NCBI GenBank assembly: GCA_900758955.1
Contig: CAAETL010000169.1
Span: forward strand, 1 to 8,269
Length of the DNA stretch: 8,269 nucleotides
Direction: 5' to 3'
From: an uncultured Oscillospiraceae bacterium
GTDB taxonomy: Bacteria > Bacillota > Clostridia > Oscillospirales > Oscillospiraceae
Each line of letters begins with the position of its first letter. The first letter of the stretch is position 1. Under the pieces are notes generated by a model that was not told where the DNA came from, did no database searches, and saw only the letters and a list, made by a program, of their open reading frames with translations. Positions 1 through 5,127 of this stretch are shown piece by piece. A program made the translations under genes and the position numbers.

Positions 1-6
1 CAGCCG

Positions 7-98
7 TCCGGAACGGGTAGCTGGCTGGCCTTCCGCACAATTTCTAAGCGGTGTAGGCCCCTTGGCTTTGCGTCGCTGCCTTTCAGCAGGTTTGCGGA
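7..98 (-). promoter_or_regulatory. Cyclic di-GMP-I (GEMM) riboswitch aptamer, reading off the left edge
   Basis: On the minus strand the conserved GEMM-I blocks appear in order. GCAAACC is the complement of 89-95. Next comes a stem CUGCU/GGCAG closed by a GAAA tetraloop, then GACGCAAAGCC (complement of 64-74), a second stem CCGC/GCGG, and GGCCAGCC (complement of 23-30). UCCG (complement of 95-98) can pair with CGGA (complement of 7-10) to close the basal stem. Class I aptamers bind c-di-GMP and control motility, adhesion and surface genes in Clostridia. The expression platform and regulated gene lie beyond position 1, so whether ligand turns the gene on or off cannot be read here. No convincing leftward promoter stands directly upstream in the present arrangement; the nearest good promoter lies inside the inverted-repeat segment and points the other way. 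Confidence 0.9.
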
Positions 99-119
99 TT
101 TTCATTTGTTTCGGTAAAT

Positions 120-146
120 TGAGACATAATCGAAATTATGTCCCAG
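120..146. repeat. Left inverted repeat of switch A (putative recombinase site)
   Basis: This 27-bp sequence recurs in reverse complement at 288-314 with one mismatch (T127 against C307). It is also a dyad in itself: GACATAAT (123-130), centre CGAA (131-134), ATTATGTC (135-142). That is the shape of a tyrosine recombinase core site, with two inverted protein-binding arms around a short crossover region. The centre is asymmetric and identical in both copies when read in inverted sense, which would favour inversion over excision. On the leftward strand the hairpin is followed by AATTTACC, not a T-tract, so it should not terminate a transcript heading to the riboswitch. Confidence 0.85.
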
Positions 147-217
147 CGATCCACGGATTCAGAGAGGGGAATCCTTTCATTTTATGTAAAAAAGGAGAGG
201 AAAAGTCCCAATAGCAC

Positions 218-246
218 TTGATTTTTCGCACATACTGCTTTATGAT
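218..246 (+). promoter_or_regulatory. Sigma-A-type promoter inside switch A
   Basis: TTGATT (218-223, 4 of 6 to consensus), a 17-bp spacer, then TATGAT (241-246, 5 of 6). Transcription would begin near 253 and run right into the hairpin and T-tract at 287-321, giving only a short RNA of about 65-70 nt. In the inverted state the same promoter would drive the leftward riboswitch transcript. Confidence 0.6.
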
Positions 247-286
247 GAAACTATCAGGAAGCAGTTGGAAATCGCTGTTTCGGAAA

Positions 287-321
287 ACTGGGACATAATT
301 TCGATTCTGTCTCAGTTTTTT
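287..321 (+). terminator. Rho-independent terminator built on the right repeat
   Basis: Read on the plus strand, 287-299 pairs with 304-316 as a 13-bp stem with one mismatch and one G-T pair. The loop is TTCG, the UUCG tetraloop known for high stability. A run of six T follows at 316-321, then another T-rich stretch. It should stop the OFF-state transcript from 218-246. On the minus strand the same stem is followed by TTTTCC, so it may also weakly terminate the recombinase transcript. Confidence 0.7.
288..314. repeat. Right inverted repeat of switch A (putative recombinase site)
   Basis: The partner of 120-146 in reverse complement. Its internal dyad is GACATAAT (292-299), centre TTCG (300-303), then ATTCTGTC (304-311). 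The only departure from the left copy is C307, in the arm nearest the recombinase gene. Outside the repeat the two flanks diverge at once. Confidence 0.85.
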
Positions 322-329
322 ATTTTTTC

Positions 330-1172
330 TTAAAGTATCAGTTGCATTTTGTCTAAATACAGGGCATGTTCTTCCCAGGTGGAGACCAGATAAATACGGG
401 TGGTTTCAATGGAACTGTGACCCAACACGTCGGCCAGCTTGACAATGTCCCGTTTGACCGCGTAAAAAGTGCGGGCAAACAGATGTCGGAAATTGTGTGG
501 AAACACCTTTTCTTTACTCACTCCCGCACGGAGACAGATCCGCTTAAACGCGGCCCAGATCTCCTTCCGGTTCATTCCCCGCCCGGTCCGTGTAAGGAAA
601 ATTTCGCCGGAGCGGATGTGTTGCTCTTTGGCATAGTCCAACAGCGTCCGGCAGAGTTGTCGGGGCAGTAGAATGGTCCGCACTTTCCCTTTGAGGCGAA
701 TCACCGCCCGACCGCGCCGGGCGGATTCCACCGTAATATACCGCACTTCTGAGGCCCGCACGCCGGTAGCGCCCACACTCTGAAGTAGGAGGGCTATTTT
801 TTGCTTTCCCTCCGCCAGGGCGGTCTCCACCAAATGTACATATTCCTGTTTCGACAACTCTTTTTCTGGCCGCTGGAAAGCGTTCCGCTGTATTTTTAGG
901 GGCTTTACCCGGCATTCTTGCCAGTTTAAAAAGACAAGCAGGCCGTTCACCGCCGCCAGCATGGAGTTCACGCTGGCCGGGGCGTATTGGGCGGTTAAGC
1001 TCTCCTTGTACGCCAAAACGACATCCTTGTCCACCTGGTTATCTGGGGCTAAAAACGCAGCAAAGGTCCGCAGATCCCGGGCGTACTTCTCCAGGGTGGC
1101 GCGGCTGCGTTCCTCCTTTCTCAGATATGTCAGGTATCCCTCCACCTTTTCTCGCGTGAGCCTATGTGCCAT
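330..1172 (-). CDS. Tyrosine recombinase, probable switch A invertase
   Basis: A 280-residue tyrosine-type site-specific recombinase. The N-terminal SAM-like, DNA-binding half (about residues 5-90) contains the helix around EKYARDLRTFAAFL. The catalytic half carries the family residues in order: Arg139 in ATGVRASEVRYI, Lys161 or Lys163 in the beta-hairpin KGKVR, His226 and Arg229 in PHNFRHLF, His252 in LGHSS and the nucleophile Tyr261 in TTRIYL. The length fits single-domain-pair XerC/D-like and Fim/RecV-type enzymes, not large phage integrases. I chose the ATG at 1172 because GGAGGTG stands 7-9 bases upstream; an in-frame GTG at 1187 is possible but lies on that ribosome binding site. It is clearly paralogous to the protein at 3254-4093, and no phage genes surround it. 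Its 3' end sits beside the inverted repeats at 120-314, which suggests that element is its substrate; this pairing is inferred. Confidence 0.93.
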   Translation of the reverse strand: MAHRLTREKVEGYLTYLRKEERSRATLEKYARDLRTFAAFLAPDNQVDKDVVLAYKESLTAQYAPASVNSMLAAVNGLLVFLNWQECRVKPLKIQRNAFQRPEKELSKQEYVHLVETALAEGKQKIALLLQSVGATGVRASEVRYITVESARRGRAVIRLKGKVRTILLPRQLCRTLLDYAKEQHIRSGEIFLTRTGRGMNRKEIWAAFKRICLRAGVSKEKVFPHNFRHLFARTFYAVKRDIVKLADVLGHSSIETTRIYLVSTWEEHALYLDKMQLIL

Positions 1173-1201
1173 GACTCCCACCTCCACAGTTGATTCCTAC
1201 T

Positions 1202-1207
1202 ATTATA
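1202..1207 (-). promoter_or_regulatory. Probable -10 element of the left recombinase gene
   Basis: The minus strand reads TATAAT here, 29 bases before the chosen ATG at 1172. Only weak -35 matches are present (TTCCTG at 18-bp spacing), so expression may be low or need an activator. Confidence 0.4.
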
Positions 1208-1235
1208 CCCACTGCACGGCAATTTCAGGAATACC

Positions 1236-1267
1236 AAGCCCTCCGTCCTTATGGGGACGGAGGGCTT
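1236..1267. terminator. Strong GC-rich hairpin, possible terminator
   Basis: AAGCCCTCCGTCC (1236-1248) pairs perfectly over 13 bp with 1255-1267 around the loop TTATGG. The T-tract is weak on both strands (TTTCGTATT to the right). It lies just upstream of the left recombinase promoter and probably insulates it from the transporter gene. Confidence 0.45.
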
Positions 1268-1289
1268 TCGTATTGGAGTCAGGGAAGAA

Positions 1290-1317
1290 GGTGTGGTCCG
1301 GCCCCCGGTCCCACACC
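1290..1317. repeat. Hairpin between transporter and recombinase genes
   Basis: GGTGTGG (1290-1296) pairs with CCACACC (1311-1317), with a C/G-rich inner part CCGG-CCC-CCGG. There is no T-tract. Together with the hairpins at 1236 and 1341 it makes this 220-bp gap highly structured. Confidence 0.4.
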
Positions 1318-1330
1318 CTGCGCACCCGAT

Positions 1331-1365
1331 CAAAAATAAAGTGAGCCCGGATTTCCCGGGCTCAC
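1331..1365 (-). terminator. Rho-independent terminator of the MATE transporter gene
   Basis: A perfect 10-bp stem GTGAGCCCGG (1341-1350) with 1356-1365 and a 5-nt loop. On the minus strand it is followed by TTTATTTTTG (complement of 1331-1340). It lies about 45 bp past the transporter stop codon. On the plus strand it is followed only by TTTT. Confidence 0.85.
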
Positions 1366-1408
1366 CTTTTGGTTGTGTGATAGATTGTTTTCCAACTCGC
1401 AAGAAAGC

Positions 1409-2788
1409 CTATTCTACCGCATCGGTTTGAGATATTTGCGCCAGGGCTTTTTTAAACTGAAAACGGAACAAAATGGTGGTGAAGGTCACTGCGAAAAAGT
1501 CTGCGATCGGTTCCGCCATATACACTGCCATTGTCTGATTCTCCGTAAAAATATGCGGCATGAGATAGATGAGCGGGAGCAGCAGCACAAATTTTCGCAT
1601 AACCGCCACGAGAATGGAGGCCTTGGCATATCCCAGGGAAGTGAAGGTCATTTGACATCCCATTTGGATCCCAAAGAGCAGCAAGCAGGCCAGGTAGATC
1701 CGAAGCGCAGTACTGGTATAGTCCAAAAGGACCGGGTCGGGTGTGAACATGCCGGCAAACACGCGTGGGCACAGCATAATAAATCCCCAGAGTAAGGTGG
1801 AATAGCAGAGGCTGGATTTCAGAAGAAGCTTAAAGGCCGCTTTTACCCGATTGGCGTTGTGGGCGCCGTAGTTGTAACTAATGATGGGTTGTGCGCCCTG
1901 GCCCAGACCTTGCAAGGGAAGCATGGCAAATTGCATTACGCTGGTTAAAATCGTCATGGCGCCTACGGCGATATCTCCGCCGTATTTCAGCAGCGAGGAA
2001 TTGAAGCAAACAAAAATGATACTTTCGCTGGCCTGCATCATGAAGGTTGCCAGCCCCAGGGCCAAGCTGGGCAATATAATGTTGGGCTGCAGACCAAGAC
2101 AGCTCTTCTTTATTTTCAAAATCGTCTTTTTTCCAAATAAAAATACCAGTACCCACGCACAGGAGACGGCTTGGGCGAAGATGGTCGCCAAAGCAGCGCC
2201 CTGGACGCCCAGATCCAGCGCGAAAATGAATATTGGGTCCAAAATTATGTTTAAAATGGCGCCGATGAGCACAGAAAACATACCGGTTTTGGCAAATCCC
2301 TGGGCCGTTATAAAAGCGTTCATGCCTAAGGTGAGCTGGACAAAGATGGTGCCCATGGCATAAATATTCATATAGCTTACCGCATAGGGAATCGTGTTGC
2401 CGCTGGCGCCGAACGCCATGAGGAGATTTCGATTCCACAAAAGCAGTACCGTTGTCAGGATGACAGATATGATGATTTGCAGGGTAAAGCAGTTTCCCAG
2501 CGTCTTTTCCGCGGATTCCGGGTTGCCGCTTCCCATAAAAATAGAGGCCCGGGGGGCGCCGCCGCTCCCAACCAGGGCGGCGAAAGCCGCCACAATCATA
2601 ATTAAAGGCAGGCAGACGCCCACACCGGTCAGGGCCATGGCCCCCACATCCTGTATATGCCCAATGTAAATACGGTCCACAATATTATAGAGCATGTTGA
2701 TAATTTGCGCCGTAACCGTGGGTACGGCCAGCTTGAGCAGCAGCTTACCAATGGGCTCTTTCCCCAAAAAATCTTTGCGATCTCCCAT
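1409..2788 (-). CDS. MATE-family multidrug/toxin efflux transporter
   Basis: A 459-residue polytopic membrane protein of the multidrug and toxic compound extrusion family, which exports cationic drugs, dyes or metabolites in exchange for H+ or Na+. Length and about 12 hydrophobic segments match the family. Seen motifs: the N-terminal repeat segment around residues 15-45 (KLLLKLAVPTV, then INMLYNIVDRIYIG), GMNAFITAQG (155-164), LNIILDPIFIF (179-189) and GLGQGAQPIISYNYG (294-308), the last typical of MepA-like members. The ATG at 2788 has AGGAG nine bases upstream. It is a single-gene unit with its own terminator at 1331-1365. It lies between the two recombinase genes, transcribed in the same direction as the left one and divergently from the right one. 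The substrate cannot be told from sequence. No TetR- or MarR-type regulator gene is adjacent. Confidence 0.93.
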   Translation of the reverse strand: MGDRKDFLGKEPIGKLLLKLAVPTVTAQIINMLYNIVDRIYIGHIQDVGAMALTGVGVCLPLIMIVAAFAALVGSGGAPRASIFMGSGNPESAEKTLGNCFTLQIIISVILTTVLLLWNRNLLMAFGASGNTIPYAVSYMNIYAMGTIFVQLTLGMNAFITAQGFAKTGMFSVLIGAILNIILDPIFIFALDLGVQGAALATIFAQAVSCAWVLVFLFGKKTILKIKKSCLGLQPNIILPSLALGLATFMMQASESIIFVCFNSSLLKYGGDIAVGAMTILTSVMQFAMLPLQGLGQGAQPIISYNYGAHNANRVKAAFKLLLKSSLCYSTLLWGFIMLCPRVFAGMFTPDPVLLDYTSTALRIYLACLLLFGIQMGCQMTFTSLGYAKASILVAVMRKFVLLLPLIYLMPHIFTENQTMAVYMAEPIADFFAVTFTTILFRFQFKKALAQISQTDAVE

Positions 2789-3253
2789 ATCACGTCTCTC
2801 CTATTCCCTGTGCTCGCGCAATACGCTCTCCCGCTCATTTCTTCAGTTGCTTTCCAACGTATTCCCATACCTGACCGAGTTGACGTTTCCTCACTGAAGA
2901 ACCGAGTCTTTTTTATTTAATGGTGTCTAGTCAAAACTGCAGAAAAAAGAATTGGCCACGATAAGCCATTTTACACGGAATACCGGGCTTGTCAAGGCAT
3001 CGCGCCAAGGTAAGGAGCCGATTTTCACTTTCAGTAAAAATCAGCTCCTCTCCCGTATTTTTCCTCTTTCCTTTGGCGCGTGACTTCATCACGTATTTGT
3101 TCTGTTCTCACAGTAAAATGACTGGATAAGCGTTTCCCTCGTCGGTTGCGCACCGCCCAATTGAAGGATAAGGCTTATATTTTTAGGAAGAAGGGGTATT
3201 CTCTTCACATAAAGCCAGTTGCGGTAACGCCAAATCAGAAGGAGCAAGCGCTT
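2789..3253. other. Non-coding interval between divergent transporter and recombinase genes
   Basis: About 465 bp with no credible gene; the short open frames lack ribosome binding sites and family features. It should hold the promoters of both divergent genes. A TTGACT hexamer on the minus strand (2934-2929) has no -10 element at proper spacing, and I find no convincing promoter for the right recombinase. The main structure is the nested hairpin at 3001-3080. Confidence 0.5.
3001..3080. repeat. Nested inverted repeat, long hairpin
   Basis: The outer arms CGCGCCAAGG (3001-3010) and CCTTTGGCGCG (3070-3080) pair with a one-base bulge. Inside them AGGAGC-C-GATTTT (3013-3025) pairs with AAAATC-A-GCTCCT (3037-3049) with one mismatch. 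No T-tract follows directly on either strand. It does not share the GACAnAAT arms of the two switches. It could be a weak terminator, a structured leader or a remnant of a small mobile repeat. Confidence 0.5.
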
Positions 3254-4093
3254 ATGACAAATTCCATCTCCTACAATCTTCTGCCGAGATACCGGCAGCA
3301 ACTCATTGCAGAAGAAAAATCCCCGGGAACGATTGCCAAATATCTCCGGGACGCCAGCGTTCTCATCGCCTTTTTGGACGGCAGGCCCGCCACCAAAGAG
3401 TCCCTGATTCTGTTTAAACAGCAGTTGATGGAGACCCGCGCTAAGAGCACGGTCAACGCCATGCTGGTGGCTGTCAACCACTTTTTATCCTTTGCGGGAA
3501 AGTCGGCCTGTCGGGTAAAACTGCTGAAAACACAGCGCTCTCTGTTTCGGGAAGACGGGCAGGTGCTCAGTCGGGAGGAGTACCTGCGCTTAGTATCGGC
3601 CGCGGAGGGTCTGGCAAGGCCGCGACTTGCCCTGCTGCTCCAAGCCATCTGCGCAACGGGAATCCGGGTCAGCGAGGTGCGGTATTTGACCGTGGAAGCC
3701 TCTCGAGCGGGCAAGGTGGAAATTTCTATGAAGGGAAAAATTCGCGTGATTCTCCTGCCGCCCAAGCTATGCCGAATGTTGTTACGGTACGCCAGGCAAA
3801 AAAAAATCGCCGCCGGCGAGATTTTCCTCACCAGGAGCGGAAAAAGCCTAGATCGACGGCAGATCTGGAAAGAGATGAAATCTCTCTGTAGGACGGCCGG
3901 GGTGGCTCCCTCCAAAGTATTTCCCCATAACTTACGGCATCTTTTTGCCCGCTGCTTTTATCACGCCTGCCGGGATCTCGTCAAGCTGGCCGACGTGCTG
4001 GGCCATAGCTCAGTGGAAACCACACGCATTTATTTGATCGAAACCGGCCGGGAGCACATCCGACATCTCAATCAGCTTCGATTACTTTGTTAG
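3254..4093 (+). CDS. Tyrosine recombinase, probable switch B invertase
   Basis: A 279-residue tyrosine recombinase with a complete active site: Arg138 in ATGIRVSEVRYL, Lys160 or Lys162 in MKGKIR, His225 and Arg228 in PHNLRHLF, His251 in LGHSS and nucleophile Tyr260 in TTRIYL. The N-terminal DNA-binding half covers about residues 5-90. The C-terminal half is closely similar to the left recombinase over long stretches (SEVRY, GEIFLTR, KVFPHN, RHLFAR, VKLADVLGHSS), while the N-terminal half, which should help set site choice, is more diverged. I chose the ATG at 3254, which has AAGGAG nine bases upstream; the longer frame from 3146 adds 36 residues with no family match. The last base of the TAG stop is the first base of the inverted repeat at 4093, so a crossover at the repeat centre would leave the protein intact. 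Confidence 0.93.
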   Translation: MTNSISYNLLPRYRQQLIAEEKSPGTIAKYLRDASVLIAFLDGRPATKESLILFKQQLMETRAKSTVNAMLVAVNHFLSFAGKSACRVKLLKTQRSLFREDGQVLSREEYLRLVSAAEGLARPRLALLLQAICATGIRVSEVRYLTVEASRAGKVEISMKGKIRVILLPPKLCRMLLRYARQKKIAAGEIFLTRSGKSLDRRQIWKEMKSLCRTAGVAPSKVFPHNLRHLFARCFYHACRDLVKLADVLGHSSVETTRIYLIETGREHIRHLNQLRLLC

Positions 4094-4112
4094 ACAAAAT
4101 CATCATTTCGTC
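4093..4112. repeat. Left inverted repeat of switch B (putative recombinase site)
   Basis: A 20-bp sequence that recurs in reverse complement at 4333-4352 with one mismatch (C4109 against A4336). It is an internal dyad: GACAAAAT (4093-4100), CATC centre (4101-4104), ATTTCGTC (4105-4112). The arms resemble those of switch A (GACATAAT). Confidence 0.8.
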
Positions 4113-4160
4113 GTAAAAACCACAGAGCCTTTCTTCCGATACCCCTCAGTATACATATCA

Positions 4161-4189
4161 ATTTTAGCACAATAGAAGAATTGTAGCAA
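4161..4189 (-). promoter_or_regulatory. Sigma-A-type promoter inside switch B
   Basis: On the minus strand: TTGCTA (complement of 4184-4189, 4 of 6), a 17-bp spacer, TAAAAT (complement of 4161-4166, 5 of 6). It points left into the 3' end of the recombinase gene, so the present RNA would be antisense to that gene. In the inverted state it would drive the gene at 4427. A second -10-like TATAAT (complement of 4200-4205) lacks a matching -35. Confidence 0.55.
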
Positions 4190-4220
4190 GTTTTTTCCCA
4201 TTATAAACACAACAATTGGG

Positions 4221-4252
4221 CCGGAAAATAAACGTTTTTTCCGACCTTTTTT
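4221..4252 (+). terminator. Rho-independent terminator within switch B
   Basis: CGGAAAA (4222-4228) pairs with TTTTCCG (4237-4243), and GG (4218-4219) can pair with CC (4245-4246) across an internal loop. Six T follow at 4247-4252. It faces right, ending read-through from the recombinase gene. Because it lies inside the repeats, inversion would turn it to face left. Confidence 0.6.
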
Positions 4253-4332
4253 GGTGTTCCCATTTTCGGTTAGTTTTGTGGCGCATGGGGCCTGAGACGG
4301 CAATATTTTAACGCCAGAATCCGCGCACAGGA

Positions 4333-4352
4333 GACAAAATGATGATTTTGTC
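4333..4352. repeat. Right inverted repeat of switch B (putative recombinase site)
   Basis: A perfect dyad: GACAAAAT (4333-4340), GATG (4341-4344), ATTTTGTC (4345-4352). It is the reverse complement of 4093-4112 apart from one base. No T-tract follows, so it is unlikely to be merely a terminator. Confidence 0.8.
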
Positions 4353-4426
4353 ATTCTCAGCGGAACCCGGGTCTCTTTTCCAAAGAGGAATCTCGCAAAC
4401 TCTTTTGAAGATGGAGGTGTAACAAA

Positions 4427-4981
4427 TTGAACCGCCGTCCACAACAAGAATCCACCTTCTCCGCGCCCAAGCGGCCAAACCGTCAACCCATGGACCCGGG
4501 GCAGGTTCCAACGCTTACCGTGGGGATTGGGTCAGATGACGCCCCCTGCCGTAAGATGTTAGAGAGGGAGGTCTGCGCCGCCGCGACATGCAAGGGTATC
4601 ACAACCCGCATCCTGTCCACCCCCTGTTGGGATTTGCTGGATGCCCTGTTTGCCTGCCGAAAAAAACCCGATCTTTTGATTTTTCACCAGAAAACCCTAT
4701 CCCGCGCGATTGATCCTGTCGCCCGGGCCATCTGCCAACGGTACTGCCCGGTTCGTATTCTTTTCCTAGGCGGCAGAATTCCTGACGGAGACCGATCCCT
4801 CACCGCAGGAAGGCGGGGGGAGGCCGTCCTGGTTTACACCGCTTTGCGGCATATTGAGAATCAGCCTGTCCTTCGTCGTTATCTGAATCGCGACATGCAA
4901 TGGCTTCTGAAGCACGGGGCCGGCTTAACGGCAGCGCTCTATGACCGCGCCGACCCAAGGGGGGGTGACGCGGCACAGTGA
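4427..4981 (+). CDS. Small protein with a possible degenerate receiver domain
   Basis: A 184-residue soluble protein that I do not recognise with confidence. It starts at TTG (4427) with GGAGGTG seven bases upstream; the next in-frame ATG at 4490 has no such site. Residues 30-115 resemble a response-regulator receiver: an acidic pair SDD (36-38) after a first strand TLTVGIG, then a PDLLIF strand (81-86) and a VRILFLGG strand (109-116). However, the position of the phospho-accepting Asp is His87, and the conserved Thr/Ser after the later strand is Gly115, so phosphorylation looks unlikely. No DNA-binding output domain follows. Seven cysteines lie between residues 41 and 107. The first 28 residues are polar and probably disordered. 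It sits just downstream of switch B and 256 bp before the surface protein gene, so it could be a phase-variable regulator. The coding call is good; the fold is tentative. Confidence 0.7.
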   Translation: MNRRPQQESTFSAPKRPNRQPMDPGQVPTLTVGIGSDDAPCRKMLEREVCAAATCKGITTRILSTPCWDLLDALFACRKKPDLLIFHQKTLSRAIDPVARAICQRYCPVRILFLGGRIPDGDRSLTAGRRGEAVLVYTALRHIENQPVLRRYLNRDMQWLLKHGAGLTAALYDRADPRGGDAAQ

Positions 4982-5049
4982 ACGCAGGCGCACCAACGCC
5001 GATCTTGGGCGGCGAGGGTCCGAAAAGCCGCTGGCTGTCACGGAACTTT

Positions 5050-5061
5050 GTCACATGTAAC
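5050..5061. promoter_or_regulatory. Near-palindrome abutting the -35 element
   Basis: GTCACATGTAAC is a 12-bp dyad with one mismatched pair. It ends two bases before the -35 hexamer of the surface protein promoter, a place where an activator or repressor could bind. No regulator can be named. Confidence 0.3.
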
Positions 5062-5063
5062 GG

Positions 5064-5092
5064 TTGAATTTAATCCCCTGCCCTACTATAAT
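5064..5092 (+). promoter_or_regulatory. Strong sigma-A promoter of the surface protein gene
   Basis: TTGAAT (5064-5069), a 17-bp spacer and a consensus TATAAT (5087-5092). Transcription should start near 5099, giving a 5' leader of about 138 nt that carries the riboswitch. The gene thus has its own fixed promoter and does not depend on switch B for transcription. Confidence 0.85.
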
Positions 5093-5127
5093 AGAAAAAT
5101 AAAGAGAGTATACGCGAATAGCTGAAA

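Larger units (their letters stand above)
120..314. other. Putative invertible promoter element, switch A (OFF orientation)
   Basis: A 195-bp segment with 27-bp inverted repeats at its ends and 141 bp between them. It lies 15 bp past the 3' end of the recombinase gene at 330-1172 and about 20 bp from the riboswitch aptamer on the other side. The interior holds no plausible coding sequence but contains a promoter at 218-246 that points right, away from the riboswitch. Inversion would turn it to face left and transcribe through the left repeat into the aptamer. This is the layout of known tyrosine-recombinase switches such as fimS of E. coli or the RecV switches of Clostridioides difficile. The repeats are seen; the inversion is inferred. 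Confidence 0.7.
4093..4352. other. Putative invertible promoter element, switch B (OFF orientation)
   Basis: A 260-bp segment with 20-bp inverted repeats at its ends and 220 bp between, directly behind the right recombinase gene and 74 bp before the gene at 4427. The interior has no plausible coding sequence. It contains a leftward promoter (4161-4189) and a right-facing terminator (4221-4252). In this state the downstream gene gets neither promoter activity nor read-through from the recombinase. Inversion would reverse both. The structural parts are visible; switching is inferred from analogy with known invertible promoters and from the matching element at 120-314. Confidence 0.68.

Noticed and set aside
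135..140. CATAAT as a leftward -10 element for the riboswitch within the left repeat
   Set aside because: The matching -35 position reads TCTGAA, a poor match, and the hexamer is part of the recombination arm. It is too weak to call as a promoter.
120..314. Small transposable repeat (MITE-like) with terminal inverted repeats
   Set aside because: The ends are internally palindromic around an asymmetric centre, no flanking target duplication is visible, and the interior holds a well-spaced promoter beside a recombinase gene. An invertible element fits better, though a MITE is not formally excluded.
345..353. Single ATTTTGTC half-site in the 3' end of the left recombinase gene
   Set aside because: It matches one arm of switch B but has no partner arm at the proper spacing. 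It falls in coding sequence and is likely chance.
3146..3253. 36-codon N-terminal extension of the right recombinase
   Set aside because: It has no family similarity, and the ATG at 3254 has AAGGAG at good spacing and gives a length matching the paralog.
330..4093. Prophage or integrative element with two integrases
   Set aside because: There are no phage structural, replication or conjugation genes; the enzymes are short and both sit beside local inverted repeats. The content between them is a transporter gene and non-coding DNA only.
4103..4486. Minus-strand frame of 127 codons over switch B
   Set aside because: No ribosome binding site or recognisable motif; it spans inverted repeats, a promoter and a terminator. 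It is most likely an accidental frame.
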